A DNA stretch of 11,150 nt from an uncultured Oscillibacter sp. (lineage in GTDB: Bacteria > Bacillota > Clostridia > Oscillospirales > Oscillospiraceae): assembly GCA_910583695.1 (NCBI GenBank), contig CAJTZL010000071.1, positions 1 to 11,150 on the forward strand, read 5' to 3'. Below are positions 11,148-11,150 of the stretch, piece after piece; the first letter of the stretch is position 1; each line of letters begins with the position of its first letter. A model generated the notes under the pieces. That model was not told the DNA's origin. It saw only the letters and a program-made list of their open reading frames with translations, and did no database searches. The translations under genes were made by a program, and so were the position numbers.

Positions 11148-11150
11148 AAT

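Overview
The window reads as a GC-rich, chromosomal, origin-proximal segment of a Gram-positive Clostridia-type bacterium, probably Oscillospiraceae-like. Support comes from a T-box leader on an aminoacyl-tRNA synthetase gene, AGGAGG-type ribosome binding sites, TTGACA/TATAAT-type promoters, a parAB operon with parS sites, and an S-layer-homology protein. The family assignment is inference; no 16S or marker search was possible. Every gene I can support lies on the minus strand, so the order of transcription runs from right to left.

Right part (about 8.0-11.15 kb): a parS site and a sigma-A-type promoter precede parA, parB and two small single-pass membrane proteins of unknown function. parB and the first membrane gene overlap by ATGA, and the second follows 16 bp later, so the four genes look like one operon. 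Two hairpins at the right edge probably end a neighbouring transcription unit.

Middle (about 4.3-7.3 kb): a second parS site lies about 40 bp upstream of serS, which encodes a seryl-tRNA synthetase with an unusual motif 3. Then come a terminator, a secreted protein with one S-layer-homology-like segment at each end, and mscL, which overlaps rsmG.

Left part (0-4.3 kb): a MinD-like ATPase without a visible membrane-targeting helix and without minC or minE beside it; a methylglyoxal-synthase-like gene in which the canonical catalytic aspartate is serine; and hisS, under a perfect TTGACA-17-TATAAT promoter and a complete T-box leader whose specifier reads best as GAC (Asp).

The least explained material is the intergenic DNA. 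The stretches at 1783-2358 and 7230-8001, and the first 100 bases, are built from the same set of repeated, hairpin-rich modules. I call them alpha, beta, gamma, delta, epsilon and zeta. They recur in different combinations and orientations, are absent from gene interiors, abut promoters and stop codons, and in one copy end in a plus-strand terminator-like hairpin. I found no convincing CRISPR array, tRNA, rRNA, transposase or defence system.
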